Positions 16,299 to 25,000 of a stretch of 64,000 nt of DNA are shown here, one piece after another. Origin of the DNA: DATJGR01 sp963812255 (GTDB lineage Bacteria; Pseudomonadota; Gammaproteobacteria; Pseudomonadales; Azotimanducaceae); assembly GCA_963812255.1 (NCBI GenBank), contig CAWEUM010000001.1, forward strand, positions 62,001 to 126,000, given 5' to 3'. Every line of letters begins with the position of its first letter. Position 1 is the first letter of the stretch. Position numbers and translations under genes: made by a program. Below the pieces are notes generated by a model. That model did no database searches. It was given only the letters and a program-made list of their open reading frames with translations, and was not told the origin of the DNA.

Positions 16299-17038
16299 CA
16301 ACCTGCGGGCGGGGCCGGTGCGCCACCCGCTCCATTGTCACGCCATTGCTTCATCGTTGGGGTTCCTTGGAATGCGGTGCCGTCATATCGCTTGGCAAGC
16401 TAGAGGTTGATCGCGGTCGACTCGAATAGCAGCAGATCGCCGACCGGTTGATGTAATTGCGCTTGCACCTTTCCAAGACTCATGCGATATCGCCTCCGAT
16501 GGAAACCTCCAGTGATCGTTTGAGCCGCCGCCGTCGCCGAGCGCGATTTGACTGAGCACCCTGCACTGGCTGGCAGCTCCGAGGGACCTGCATGGTTGAA
16601 GCGAATTGCGCTGTGACGGCGCTGGTCAGTTTGCCTGCGTACGTTGCGTCCGCGAGGATCGTATGCCATCAAGCAGTGCCGTGACCGATGCGCCGGTGTA
16701 ATGCTAGATCACGGCCGCCTGCAGAAGCGCTTCTTGCGAGCCGCTTGCGACCAGTATCTTCTTCAACGTCTTGTCATGCCCCGCAACCACCTTGCGACGA
16801 CTCCTTTGTTGTGGGTGAATTTTGGTCTTGCTGGACCGACGATTTCTTAGGGGACTGTATTAGTACGGCGAAATACGTAGCGGCGTCCGCCGTGTTCTTC
16901 GATATCGTGACGATTCACTCTCCCACGGAGATCGAACGATGGAACTGAGTCAGCCACGTGTCGGCGAATCGTGTTCTGCGTTCGCGAATGCGTTCGCGAG
17001 CGCGTCAAACGAGCCATGAGCTTCCGGAGGACGACGTA
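16299..17038. other. 740-bp interval without a confident gene
   Basis: No conserved coding text is seen apart from one very short minus-strand frame with a good ribosome-binding site (16400-16483, listed separately). Other open frames here lack coding character or a start signal. The promoter of the downstream acs/pdh operon should lie in the right part, where a less GC-rich stretch (CGAAATACG, TGTATTAGTAC) occurs near 16855-16880. Confidence 0.4.
16400..16483 (-). CDS. Possible 27-residue small protein
   Basis: An ATG at 16483-16481 is preceded by GGAGG eight bases upstream, an unusually good site for this window. It encodes 27 residues that begin MSLGKVQAQLHQPVGDLL and end STAINL, with TAG at 16402-16400. 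It resembles nothing I know. It could be a real small protein, the head of a truncated gene, or chance. Confidence 0.25.
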   Translation of the reverse strand: MSLGKVQAQLHQPVGDLLLFESTAINL

Positions 17039-18799
17039 GTGAGCGACATCATCCACAAGCACGCCGGAAAACAGGCCGTTGCGTGTGTGCTCGAGGACTA
17101 TGCGGCGGCCTGCGCATCGTTCAGTTGGTCAGCTGCGCGGGCGCAGCTCGACGGGCTGCCGGGCGGGTGCGGACTCAACATCGCGCACGAGGCAGTGGAT
17201 CGCCACGTGTCGCACGGGCGCGGTGACGCCGTTGCTCTGCGCTGGATCGCAAAGTCGGGCGCCGTGCGGGATTTCACGTACCGCAAGCTCGCGGCGCGCT
17301 CGAACGCATTCGCGAACGTGCTCGAGCAGCTCGCGCTCACCCCTGGCGAACGGGTGTTCGTGCTGGCGGATCGCGTTCCCGAGCTGTACATCGCCGCGCT
17401 TGGAACGCTGAAGCACCGAAACGTGTTCTGTCCGATGTTTTCCGCGTTCGGCCCGGAGCCGATCCATTCACGGATGTCGATTGGCGATGCAAGAGTACTC
17501 GTAACTACTGCGCGGCTGTACCGGCGCAAGGTCGCGGAACTTCGCACGCGCTTACCCGGGCTTGCACACGTGTTGATCGTTCGCGACGACAGTAGCGAGC
17601 AGTTGCCCGACGGTTGCCTCGATCTGTCCGAGATGCTCGCCTCGGCCAGCGAGGATTTCACGATTCCGCCGACGGATCCGGAGGATCCGGCATTGCTGCA
17701 TTTCACGAGTGGTACCACCGGCAAACCCAAAGGCGCGATGCATGTGCACGGCGCCGTCGTGATGCACCACAGCACGGGTCGATTCGCGCTCGATCTACGT
17801 GAGGGCGACGTGTTCTGGTGCACAGCTGATCCCGGCTGGGTGACTGGGACGTCATATGGAATCATCGCGCCGTTGACGATCGGTGCGACGCTGCTCGTCG
17901 ATCAGGAAGATTTCGATGCACAGCGTTGGTATCGCACGCTCGAGCAGCAGAAGATCGACGTCTGGTACACGGCACCGACGGCGATCCGTATGCTGATGAA
18001 GCAAGGCGACGACCTGCCGACGCGCTTCGACCTTTCGAGCGTGCGGTTCGTCGCGAGTGTCGGTGAGCCGCTGAATCCGGAAGCGGTTTGGTGGGGGCAG
18101 CGGGTCCTCGGGCTCGCGATCCACGACAATTGGTGGCAGACCGAAACAGGCGGAATCATGATCGCGAACTTCCGCTCCATGGACGTGAAGCCCGGCTCGA
18201 TGGGCAAGCCGCTGCCGGGCATCGAGGCCGCAATCGTCGAACGCGCGGGTACGGGCTTGAAGCTGATCGGTGAGACCGGGCGCGAGGGCGAACTGGCGTT
18301 GCGCGCAAACTGGCCATCGATGTTCCGAACGTATCTGAATGAGGAAGCACGTTATAAGAAGTGCTTCGTCGGCGACTGGTACCTGACCGGCGATCTCGCA
18401 CGTCGGGACGACGACGGCTACTACTGGTTCGTCGGCCGTGCGGACGATCTGATCAAGTCGTCGGGGCATCTGATCGGTCCGTTCGAGGTCGAGAGTGCGT
18501 TGATGGAGCATCCGGCAGTCGCCGAGGCAGGCGTGATCGGCAAGCCCGACCCGGTGGCTGGCGAGGTGGTCAAGGCGTTCATCGCGCTGAAGAAGGGGTT
18601 TGCCGCGGACGAGGCGACGCGCAAGTCACTGATCGCGCACGCGCGCAAGCGGCTGGGTCCGGCGGTGGCCCCGAAGGAGATCGAATTCAAGGAATCGCTA
18701 CCCAAGACGAAGAGCGGCAAGATCATGCGCCGGCTGCTCAAAGCGCGTGAGCTGGGGCTGCCCGAGGGTGATACGTCCACGCTGGAGACGTCGTCTTGA
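17039..18799 (+). CDS. Acetyl/acyl-CoA synthetase (AMP-forming)
   Basis: The 586-residue protein belongs to the acetyl-CoA synthetase branch of the ANL superfamily: FTSGTTGKPKGAMHVHG is the ATP loop, FWCTADPGWVTGTSYG the family-specific block, WWQTETGG the adenine site, and KTKSGKIMRRLL the C-terminal catalytic lysine. It activates acetate or another short acid to the CoA thioester. GTG 17039 is chosen because GGAGG lies about nine bases upstream (CCGGAGGACGACGTA). It is the first gene of an operon with E1, E2, an ACP and an HhH protein; its TGA overlaps the TTG start of E1-alpha. The context suggests that acid activation and 2-oxoacid oxidation feed a common acyl pool. Confidence 0.85.
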   Translation: MSDIIHKHAGKQAVACVLEDYAAACASFSWSAARAQLDGLPGGCGLNIAHEAVDRHVSHGRGDAVALRWIAKSGAVRDFTYRKLAARSNAFANVLEQLALTPGERVFVLADRVPELYIAALGTLKHRNVFCPMFSAFGPEPIHSRMSIGDARVLVTTARLYRRKVAELRTRLPGLAHVLIVRDDSSEQLPDGCLDLSEMLASASEDFTIPPTDPEDPALLHFTSGTTGKPKGAMHVHGAVVMHHSTGRFALDLREGDVFWCTADPGWVTGTSYGIIAPLTIGATLLVDQEDFDAQRWYRTLEQQKIDVWYTAPTAIRMLMKQGDDLPTRFDLSSVRFVASVGEPLNPEAVWWGQRVLGLAIHDNWWQTETGGIMIANFRSMDVKPGSMGKPLPGIEAAIVERAGTGLKLIGETGREGELALRANWPSMFRTYLNEEARYKKCFVGDWYLTGDLARRDDDGYYWFVGRADDLIKSSGHLIGPFEVESALMEHPAVAEAGVIGKPDPVAGEVVKAFIALKKGFAADEATRKSLIAHARKRLGPAVAPKEIEFKESLPKTKSGKIMRRLLKARELGLPEGDTSTLETSS

Positions 18800-19821
18800 G
18801 GCCGCTGGTTTCGCGGTCCCACGCGCTCGATCTGCTGCGCGCGATGGTGCGCATCAGGCGCTTCGAGGAGAAGTGCGCCGAGCTCTACAGCGCGTCGGAA
18901 ATCCGCGGCTTCCTTCACCTGTACATCGGTGAGGAAGCCGTTGCGGTCGGCGTGATGAATGCGCTGTCGCCGGAAGATGCAGTCGTCGCGACGTATCGCG
19001 AGCATGGCTATGCGTTGGCCCGCGGCATCGCGATGGATCGGCTGATGGCGGAGATGCTGGGTCGGCAGCAGGGTGTGAGCCGCGGCCGCGGCGGCTCCAT
19101 GCATCTGTTCGATCGGGCGATGCGATTCTACGGCGGCAATGCGATCGTCTCGGGCGGTCTGCCGGTCGCAGTCGGACTCGCGCTCGCCGACAAACTCCAG
19201 GGCCGCAACGTCGTAACGTGTTGCGTGTTCGGTGAAGGCGCCGTCGCCGAAGGTGAGTTCCACGAGTCGCTGAACCTGGCGGCGTTGTGGCACCTGCCAG
19301 TGCTGTTCGTCTGCGAGAACAACCTCTATGCGATGGGTACTGCGCTCGCGCGATCCGAATCGCAAACGGACATCCACGCCAAGGCCGCGAGCTACGGCAT
19401 CGAATCCGAAGCCGTCGACGGCATGGATGTGATCGAAACCGAGGAGGCGGCCCAGAGAGCCGTCGCGCGCATTCGCGCCGAATCCGGACCGGCATTCATC
19501 GAATTCAGGACCTATCGGTTCCGAGCGCATTCGATGTTCGACGCGGAGCTCTATCGCGATAAGGCGGAAGTAGAGCGTTGGAAGGCGCACGGCCCGGTGA
19601 AAACGTTGGTGGAACGGCTCGAGGCATCGGGGCTCGGAAATCACGACGATCTGGCCGCCGCGGAAGCGCAAGCGGATGTCGAGGTCGAAGCCGCCGTCGC
19701 GTTCGCGCGCGAGGGTACGCTCGAATCAATCGACGAGCTGACGAAGTTCGTCTACAGCGAGGACGCGCAGAATGCACGCCTTGCGGTGATCCCACCAATA
19801 CCAACAGAGGGCGGCACGTGA
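18796..19821 (+). CDS. pdhA: 2-oxoacid dehydrogenase E1 component, alpha subunit
   Basis: The 341-residue TPP-dependent alpha subunit has FLHLYIGEEAVAVGV, TYREHGYALARG, GRGGSMHLFD and the TPP motif CVFGEGAVAEGEF...VCENN, with GEG in place of the usual GDG. Length and text fit the PdhA/AcoA group rather than the single-chain AceE. With the beta subunit it decarboxylates pyruvate or a related 2-oxoacid and passes the acyl group to the lipoyl arm of E2. The start is a TTG overlapping the acs stop (TTGA); a start further in (MVRIRRF) would cut the first helix. Substrate preference (pyruvate, acetoin or branched chain) cannot be decided. Confidence 0.85.
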   Translation: MRPLVSRSHALDLLRAMVRIRRFEEKCAELYSASEIRGFLHLYIGEEAVAVGVMNALSPEDAVVATYREHGYALARGIAMDRLMAEMLGRQQGVSRGRGGSMHLFDRAMRFYGGNAIVSGGLPVAVGLALADKLQGRNVVTCCVFGEGAVAEGEFHESLNLAALWHLPVLFVCENNLYAMGTALARSESQTDIHAKAASYGIESEAVDGMDVIETEEAAQRAVARIRAESGPAFIEFRTYRFRAHSMFDAELYRDKAEVERWKAHGPVKTLVERLEASGLGNHDDLAAAEAQADVEVEAAVAFAREGTLESIDELTKFVYSEDAQNARLAVIPPIPTEGGT

Positions 19822-20801
19822 CCGTCATCACCTATCGCGAGGCGATGCGTCAAGCCATCCGGATTGCGATGCAGAACGATCCGCGCGTATTTCTGATGGG
19901 CGAGGACGTTGGCCGTTACGGCGGCAGCTATGCGGTCAGCAAAGGGCTGCTCGAAGAATTCGGCGAGCAGCGTATCCGCGATACGCCGTTGTCGGAGTCT
20001 GCGTTCGTCGGCGCGGGCATCGGCGCGGCGCTGGGCGGGATGCGGCCGATCGTAGAGATCATGACCGTCAATTTCAGTCTGTTGGCGCTGGATCAGATCG
20101 TGAACAACGCCGCAACGCTGTGCCACATGTCGGGTGGAGCGTTCAACGTACCGATCGTGATCCGCATGGCGACGGGCAGCGGCAGGCAGTTGGCCGCGCA
20201 ACACTCGCACAGCCTGGAAGGCTGGTATGCACACGTGCCGGGTCTGCGCGTCGTGGCGCCGGCGACCGTCGAGGACGCATTCGGAATGCTGCCGACGGCG
20301 CTGGAGAAGCCGGATCCCGTGCTGATTTTCGAGCACGCGATGCTCTACAACATGAAAGGTGAGTTGCCGGATGGTGCGGGTCCGACCGATCTCGACCGCG
20401 CGATCGTACGGCGACCCGGACAACACCTCAGTATCGTCACCTACGGCGGCAGCCTGGTGAAAGTGCTGGAAGCGGCCGATTTGCTCGCCAACGACGGTAT
20501 CGAGGCGGAAGTGATCGATCTGCGTACGCTGCGTCCGCTCGACGATGAAACGATCATCGGTTCGGTTAAGCGGACCCGTCGCGTGTTGATCGTCGACGAA
20601 GGTTGGCGAAGCGGCAGCCTCTCCGCCGAGATCGCCGCGCGAATCATGGAGCAGGCGTTTTACGAATTGGATGCGCCGGTCGAGCGTCTCTGCAGTGCCG
20701 AAGTACCGATTCCGTATGCCGCGCATCTGGAGCGCGCGGCCACACCACAGGTCGCGAACGTGGTTGCGCTCGCGCGGCAGCTGGTGAAGCGCGATGTCTG
20801 A
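19818..20801 (+). CDS. pdhB: 2-oxoacid dehydrogenase E1 component, beta subunit
   Basis: The 327-residue beta subunit begins VTVITYREAMRQAI and has FLMGEDVGRYGG, DTPLSESAFVGAGIGAALGGMRPIVEIM, the AQHSHSLEGWYAHVPGLRVVAPAT segment with the catalytic histidine, and the C-terminal VIDLRTLRPLD and VDEGWRSG. These are the standard PdhB/AcoB blocks. GTG 19818 overlaps the TGA of the alpha subunit (GTGA), so the two chains are made in coupled fashion, as suits an alpha2-beta2 enzyme. Confidence 0.88.
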   Translation: MTVITYREAMRQAIRIAMQNDPRVFLMGEDVGRYGGSYAVSKGLLEEFGEQRIRDTPLSESAFVGAGIGAALGGMRPIVEIMTVNFSLLALDQIVNNAATLCHMSGGAFNVPIVIRMATGSGRQLAAQHSHSLEGWYAHVPGLRVVAPATVEDAFGMLPTALEKPDPVLIFEHAMLYNMKGELPDGAGPTDLDRAIVRRPGQHLSIVTYGGSLVKVLEAADLLANDGIEAEVIDLRTLRPLDDETIIGSVKRTRRVLIVDEGWRSGSLSAEIAARIMEQAFYELDAPVERLCSAEVPIPYAAHLERAATPQVANVVALARQLVKRDV

Positions 20802-22038
20802 GTTCCGTATGCCGGCGTTGGGCGCGGACATGGAGTCGGCGACGTTGATCGAGTGGTCGGTGAAGGTGGGTGATCGGGTTCGGCGCGGCGATATCGTCGC
20901 GGTCGTGGAAACCGACAAGGGGGCGATTGAGATCGAGATTTTCGACGACGCGATCATCGCCGAACTACTGGTGACGCCGGACACCGAGGTCGCTGTCGGG
21001 ACGCCGTTGGCGCGCCTCACCGCGATCGATGATCAGTCGGTGTCTGAGCCCGTGCCGGTGCCGCCGGCAGCGCCCGTCGCCGAGACGCCCGCGCCGGTTG
21101 CACCTCGCGCAGTGATGAAGGATCGGCCGGTAGCGCGTTCCTCAGCTCCGCCACTGCGGCCGACACCGGCGACGGCGCAGCCCGCCGCATCCTCGACCCG
21201 CCGCAAGATATCGCCTGCCGCTCGCCTGCACGCGCGTGAACGAGGCATCGATCTGGATAGCGTCGTCGGCACCGGTGCCGGCGGCGTGGTGACCCTCGCG
21301 GACGTGGAGCAGTTTGCACGCAGTACACAGCCGATGGTGCCACAGCCGGCTGCCGAGCGAACGCCGGGGGGCCAGACGAGAGCGATGCGCCGCGCGATCG
21401 CAATGACGATGGCCCGCTCGAAGCGCGAGATCCCCCACTACTATCTCGCGCATGCGATCGACGTCGAACCGGCACTTGCCTGGCTCGAACGACGCAACGC
21501 GCAGCGCCCCGTCGAACAACGCATCGTCTATGGCGCGCTGTTCCTGAAGGCGGTCGCGCGGGCCGCGGCTGAAACGCCCTCGCTGAATGGACACTGGAGA
21601 GACGGTGGCTTCGAAGGTAGCCAGGCGGTCAACGTGGGTGTCGTGATCTCGCTGCGCGGTGGCGGTCTCGCGGCGCCCGCATTGAACGACGCGGATGCAC
21701 TCGACATCGACGCGCTGATGGCCGCACTGAAGGATGCGACCGCGCGTGCTCGTCGGGGCAGGCTCAAGAGTTCGGAGCTGTCGTCTGCGACGATCACGGT
21801 GTCCAGTCTCGGCGATAGCGGCGTCGAGACGATGTTTCCAATCATCCATCCGCCGCAGGTAGCGATCGTCGGTTTCGGCGCGGTGATGACCCGACCGTGG
21901 GTCGTCGATGGCGGTCTGTATGTTCGACGCGTCGTCACGGCGACGTTGGCGGCCGACCATCGCGCGAGCGACGGCCACGAAGGGGCACGACTGCTTTCTG
22001 CACTCGCGCGACATCTTGCCAAGCCGGAGGCGCTGTGA
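20794..22038 (+). CDS. pdhC: 2-oxoacid dehydrogenase E2, dihydrolipoyl acyltransferase
   Basis: The 414-residue protein has one lipoyl domain (1-78) with the lipoylated lysine K42 in VETDKGAIEIE, a Pro/Ala-rich linker (about 80-125), an E1/E3-binding domain (about 128-163, KISPAARLHARERGIDL...VVTLADVE), and a catalytic domain with the HRASDG motif near its end. It carries acyl groups from E1 to CoA. The ATG at 20794 lies inside the end of pdhB, an 8-bp overlap. The E3 (dihydrolipoyl dehydrogenase) is not encoded nearby and must come from elsewhere. Its neighbour ACP raises the possibility of transfer to a carrier protein as well as to CoA (inference). Confidence 0.88.
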   Translation: MSEFRMPALGADMESATLIEWSVKVGDRVRRGDIVAVVETDKGAIEIEIFDDAIIAELLVTPDTEVAVGTPLARLTAIDDQSVSEPVPVPPAAPVAETPAPVAPRAVMKDRPVARSSAPPLRPTPATAQPAASSTRRKISPAARLHARERGIDLDSVVGTGAGGVVTLADVEQFARSTQPMVPQPAAERTPGGQTRAMRRAIAMTMARSKREIPHYYLAHAIDVEPALAWLERRNAQRPVEQRIVYGALFLKAVARAAAETPSLNGHWRDGGFEGSQAVNVGVVISLRGGGLAAPALNDADALDIDALMAALKDATARARRGRLKSSELSSATITVSSLGDSGVETMFPIIHPPQVAIVGFGAVMTRPWVVDGGLYVRRVVTATLAADHRASDGHEGARLLSALARHLAKPEAL

Positions 22039-22286
22039 CCAAAGCACAACTCGAAGAAGCCGTTTTGCAGGCACTGTTCTCGGTCGCGCCCGATGCCGAG
22101 GGCGAACACATCGATCCCGCGGCCAGCCTGCGTGACCAGCTCGACATCGACTCGATGGACTTTCTCAACTTTCTGGTCGCGCTGAAAGACGCGGTTGGTG
22201 TCGAAGTGCCCGAAGCGGATTACGCGCAGGTATCGACGCTTGCCGATTGCGTTGCATATCTGGCGCGGCGGCTCCCGCCGGGGTGA
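22035..22286 (+). CDS. Stand-alone acyl carrier protein in the pdh operon
   Basis: An 83-residue phosphopantetheine-binding protein with the attachment motif LDIDSMDFLNF (S40) and the helix II/III pattern of ACPs (VGVEVPEADYAQVSTLADCVAYL). It is distinct from the fatty-acid AcpP at 63621-63854. The GTG start overlaps the E2 stop (GTGA) and its own TGA overlaps the next GTG. Being locked between E2 and an HhH protein in one operon implies a shared task, but no ketosynthase or acyltransferase is nearby to show which acyl chain it carries. Confidence 0.85.
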   Translation: MTKAQLEEAVLQALFSVAPDAEGEHIDPAASLRDQLDIDSMDFLNFLVALKDAVGVEVPEADYAQVSTLADCVAYLARRLPPG

Positions 22287-23146
22287 CCAGTACGCCGACC
22301 AACGACGCGATTGCGGTGCGTCTCGAGCGCATCGCGCAGCTGCTCGAGGCCGAGGACGCCAATCCATTTCGAATCGCCAGCTATCGACGCGCGGCGCGAC
22401 ATCTGCAGGAGTGGGATCGGTCAGCTGCCGAGCAGTACCGTGCCGGAGGTGAAGCGGCGCTGCGCGCAATCGAAGGGGTTGGCGAGAGCCTTGCGGGAAC
22501 GATCGCGGAATTCATCGACACCGGGCGACTCGCGCTGCTCGACCGGCTCGAAGGTGAGGTGGAACCGGAGACACTGCTACAGCGGCTGCCCGGCGTTGGT
22601 CAGAAACTCGCACACGTTCTGTATGACGCGCTCGGTGTCGGCACACTCGAGGAGGTCGAACTGGCGGCGCACGACGGCCGCCTCGAGAGAGTCGAGGGAA
22701 TCGGCAGCAAGAAGCTCGAGACGATTCGCGCTGCGCTTGCTGGCATGCTCGGCCAAAGGCGTTTTTCGCGCGGCCCTGTTCGACCGTTGACGGACCGGCC
22801 GAGCGTCGCGACGCTTCTCGCGGTGGATGCCGAATACCGGGCGCGCGCGGCGCGCGGCGAACTCGAGAAGATCGCGCCGCGACGGTTCAATCCCGAACAT
22901 TCGCGCTGGCTGCCGATCTACCACTGCGCTCGGGACGGATGGGAGTTCACGGCGCTGTTCTCCAATACGAAGCGCGCGCATGCGCTCGGCCGGACCGGCG
23001 ATTGGGTGGTCATCTACTACCATATAGATCGGCACGAGGACCAATGCACCGTCGTCACGGCGACTTCGGGACCATTTTCCGGACGGCGGATCGTTCGTGG
23101 CCGCGAAGAGGCGTGTCGTGAATTGCTGAGACAACGCACGGCATGA
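22283..23146 (+). CDS. PolX-like helix-hairpin-helix protein with an unknown C-terminal domain
   Basis: The 287-residue protein begins like the 8-kDa N-terminal domain of family X polymerases (AIAVRLERIAQLLEAEDANPFR...YRRAARHL). It carries three HhH-type GxG turns: IEGVGESLAGTI, LPGVGQKLAHVL and VEGIGSKKLETI. No polymerase or PHP domain follows; instead there is a roughly 110-residue segment (FNPEHSRWLPIYHCARDGWEFTALFSNTKRAH, DWVVIYYHIDRHEDQ, FSGRRIVRGRE) of unknown type. DNA binding is likely. Its coupling to a metabolic operon (GTGA overlap with the ACP gene) is unexplained. Confidence 0.75.
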   Translation: MTSTPTNDAIAVRLERIAQLLEAEDANPFRIASYRRAARHLQEWDRSAAEQYRAGGEAALRAIEGVGESLAGTIAEFIDTGRLALLDRLEGEVEPETLLQRLPGVGQKLAHVLYDALGVGTLEEVELAAHDGRLERVEGIGSKKLETIRAALAGMLGQRRFSRGPVRPLTDRPSVATLLAVDAEYRARAARGELEKIAPRRFNPEHSRWLPIYHCARDGWEFTALFSNTKRAHALGRTGDWVVIYYHIDRHEDQCTVVTATSGPFSGRRIVRGREEACRELLRQRTA

Positions 23147-23241
23147 GGCCCGAGCGACGGACATTTCCGCCGGCCCGCTGCTTCGACCGGACACGGACCG
23201 TTGGGCGACGCCCTGCTAGCAGAGTGCGGCGCCCACGGTTG

Positions 23242-24264
23242 TCAGTTCAGTAGATCGCCTGGTGTTGGGGGCAGGCGAGGCATCGTCTGAACGGGGAACT
23301 CACCGGTGAGCGTTTCGAGGAACGCGACGATGTCTGCGACCTCTGCATCGGTCAACGTTTTGTTCAGCTGCAGTTTCGCCATGACCCGAACCGCGTCCGG
23401 CAAGGTCTTCACCGCGCCGTTGTGGAAGTACGGCGCCGTGTAAACCAGGTTTCGCAGCGTCGGTAGGCGCCACATGTGCTTGTCCGCGTCCTTCCCGGTG
23501 GCGACGAATCGTCCGAGATCGCTCTCGAGATCGTATTTCTTGACCAGCTCATCGTCCGGGAACATCGGAAGCTTCATGTAGAAGCCGGTTCCAATCGGCA
23601 GCGGGGGTCCCGCGAAAGCGGCCCCGGAGTGACAGCTCGTGCAGCCGGTGCGCTCGAACGACGTCATGCCGCGTTGCGCGGCAACCGACAGCGCTTGTTT
23701 GTCGCCGCCGACGAACTTGTCGTATGCGCTGTCCGGCGTGATAAGCGTGCGCTCATAGGTCGCGATGGCCTTCGCCGCATTGTCCATCGTCACGCTGTTG
23801 CCTTTGCCGAACGCGGCATCGAAATAGGTTTGGTAGCCCGGTATCGCGCGAAGGCGGTCGATCGCATCCGTCAGGTTCGACATGCCCATCTCGACCGGAT
23901 TGACGACCGGACCCTTCGCCTGATCTTCGAGCGTGGCGGCGCGTCCGTCCCAGAACTGAACGGAAAGGAACGCGGCGTTGAACACGGTCGGTGCGTTGCG
24001 GCCGCCTTTCTCGCCATGAACACCAATCGACGTCGGACGGTGGTCATCACCACCCTCCATGACGTTGTGGCACGAGAAGCACGAGATCGTGCCGTTCGAT
24101 GAAAAGCGCGGGTCGAAATACAACATCTTGCCGAGCTCGACCTTAGCGGCCGATGGGGGATTGTCTTCCGGCGCCGGCGCGACATTCGGAAGCGCGTCCC
24201 ATGCGAACGCCGACTGAGCGGCACCTGCAATGAACAGCGTCAGTAGCAACATGCGTGTCTTCAT
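23242..24264 (-). CDS. Di-haem cytochrome c peroxidase (CCP/MauG family)
   Basis: The 340-residue protein has a signal peptide (MKTRMLLLTLFIAGAAQSAFA) and two haem c sites, CFSCH (62-66) and CTSCH (about 207-211), in the spacing of bacterial cytochrome c peroxidases. DNPPSAAKVELGKMLYFDPRFSSNGTISC and NAPTVFNAAFLSVQFWDGRAATLEDQA are family hallmarks. It should act in the periplasm, reducing hydrogen peroxide or oxidising a partner protein. The b561-type cytochrome gene follows upstream on the same strand and may supply electrons from the quinone pool; the genes are separated by about 40 bp. Confidence 0.88.
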   Translation of the reverse strand: MKTRMLLLTLFIAGAAQSAFAWDALPNVAPAPEDNPPSAAKVELGKMLYFDPRFSSNGTISCFSCHNVMEGGDDHRPTSIGVHGEKGGRNAPTVFNAAFLSVQFWDGRAATLEDQAKGPVVNPVEMGMSNLTDAIDRLRAIPGYQTYFDAAFGKGNSVTMDNAAKAIATYERTLITPDSAYDKFVGGDKQALSVAAQRGMTSFERTGCTSCHSGAAFAGPPLPIGTGFYMKLPMFPDDELVKKYDLESDLGRFVATGKDADKHMWRLPTLRNLVYTAPYFHNGAVKTLPDAVRVMAKLQLNKTLTDAEVADIVAFLETLTGEFPVQTMPRLPPTPGDLLN

Positions 24265-24302
24265 TCGAGATCTCCAAGGCAGCCCAAATGGGTGCCTCGT
24301 TG

Positions 24303-24896
24303 TCAGGGGTCGGTTCGTTTGTTTCCGCTGATCATCGCGCGTACGAGGTTTTCCTTGTGGGAAACGCTTGCGAGTGCGACGCCGCCGATGTGCAGCACCA
24401 CGAGGAACAGCGTCAGGTTCGCGAGCAACTCGTGTGCCTCTTCCCAGAACGCCTCAACCGACTCGGAAGCATCTGATGCGACCAGTCCGGCCAGCGGGCC
24501 GGCGTGCTTGTCGTAGGCGTACACGATGAGGCCGGACCCGGTCGTCAGCGCGATGCCGATGAGCAGCGCGAACACCATCGCCGCGCCGGTAGGGCTGTGC
24601 CCGAGGTAACGCTTCGCTCTCCCGCGCAATAGGTCGAAGAAGTACTCGAGTGAGCTGCGCGGCGAGTACAGAAAGTCGCTGAACCGCGCATGCTGGGTTC
24701 CGATCAGACCCCAGACAATGCGCACGACAATGATGGCGCCAACCAGATAGCCGGCCCAGACATGGACCGTCAACAGATCGTCCTCGGTCAGATACGCAAC
24801 GAGAAAACCAACGGCGAGCAGCCAATGGCCATATCGCACGAGCGGGTCCCAGACACGCACTTGGCGGGATTCGGCGCTAGCGACGGGCTGGTCCAT
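24303..24896 (-). CDS. Cytochrome b561-type membrane protein
   Basis: The 197-residue protein has four hydrophobic segments and paired histidines suited to haem b: RYGHWLLAVGFLVAYL, LTVHVWAGYLVGAIIVVRIVWGL, AMVFALLIGIALTTGSGLIVYAY and EEAHELLANLTLFLVVLHIGGVALAS. This is the pattern of prokaryotic b561 / thiosulfate-reductase-type cytochromes, often paired with periplasmic c-type cytochromes. ATG 24896 is preferred over the longer frame because GGAG lies upstream and WDPLVRYGHW is the normal N-terminal text. It is transcribed before the peroxidase gene and divergently from the LuxR-type gene. Confidence 0.82.
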   Translation of the reverse strand: MDQPVASAESRQVRVWDPLVRYGHWLLAVGFLVAYLTEDDLLTVHVWAGYLVGAIIVVRIVWGLIGTQHARFSDFLYSPRSSLEYFFDLLRGRAKRYLGHSPTGAAMVFALLIGIALTTGSGLIVYAYDKHAGPLAGLVASDASESVEAFWEEAHELLANLTLFLVVLHIGGVALASVSHKENLVRAMISGNKRTDP

Positions 24897-25000
24897 GATC
24901 GGCTCCGATTCCGTTGAGGCGAATGGCAGATTGACGACTGCACGCTGCAATGGCGATCCTGCAGATGTGATACGCGCCTGCAGATGAGGAAAACGCCCGG

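Noticed and set aside
18421..21020. Two long minus-strand frames (416 and 422 codons) over the pdh genes
   Set aside because: They are antisense shadows common in GC-rich DNA; the plus-strand genes have full catalytic motifs and coupled starts.
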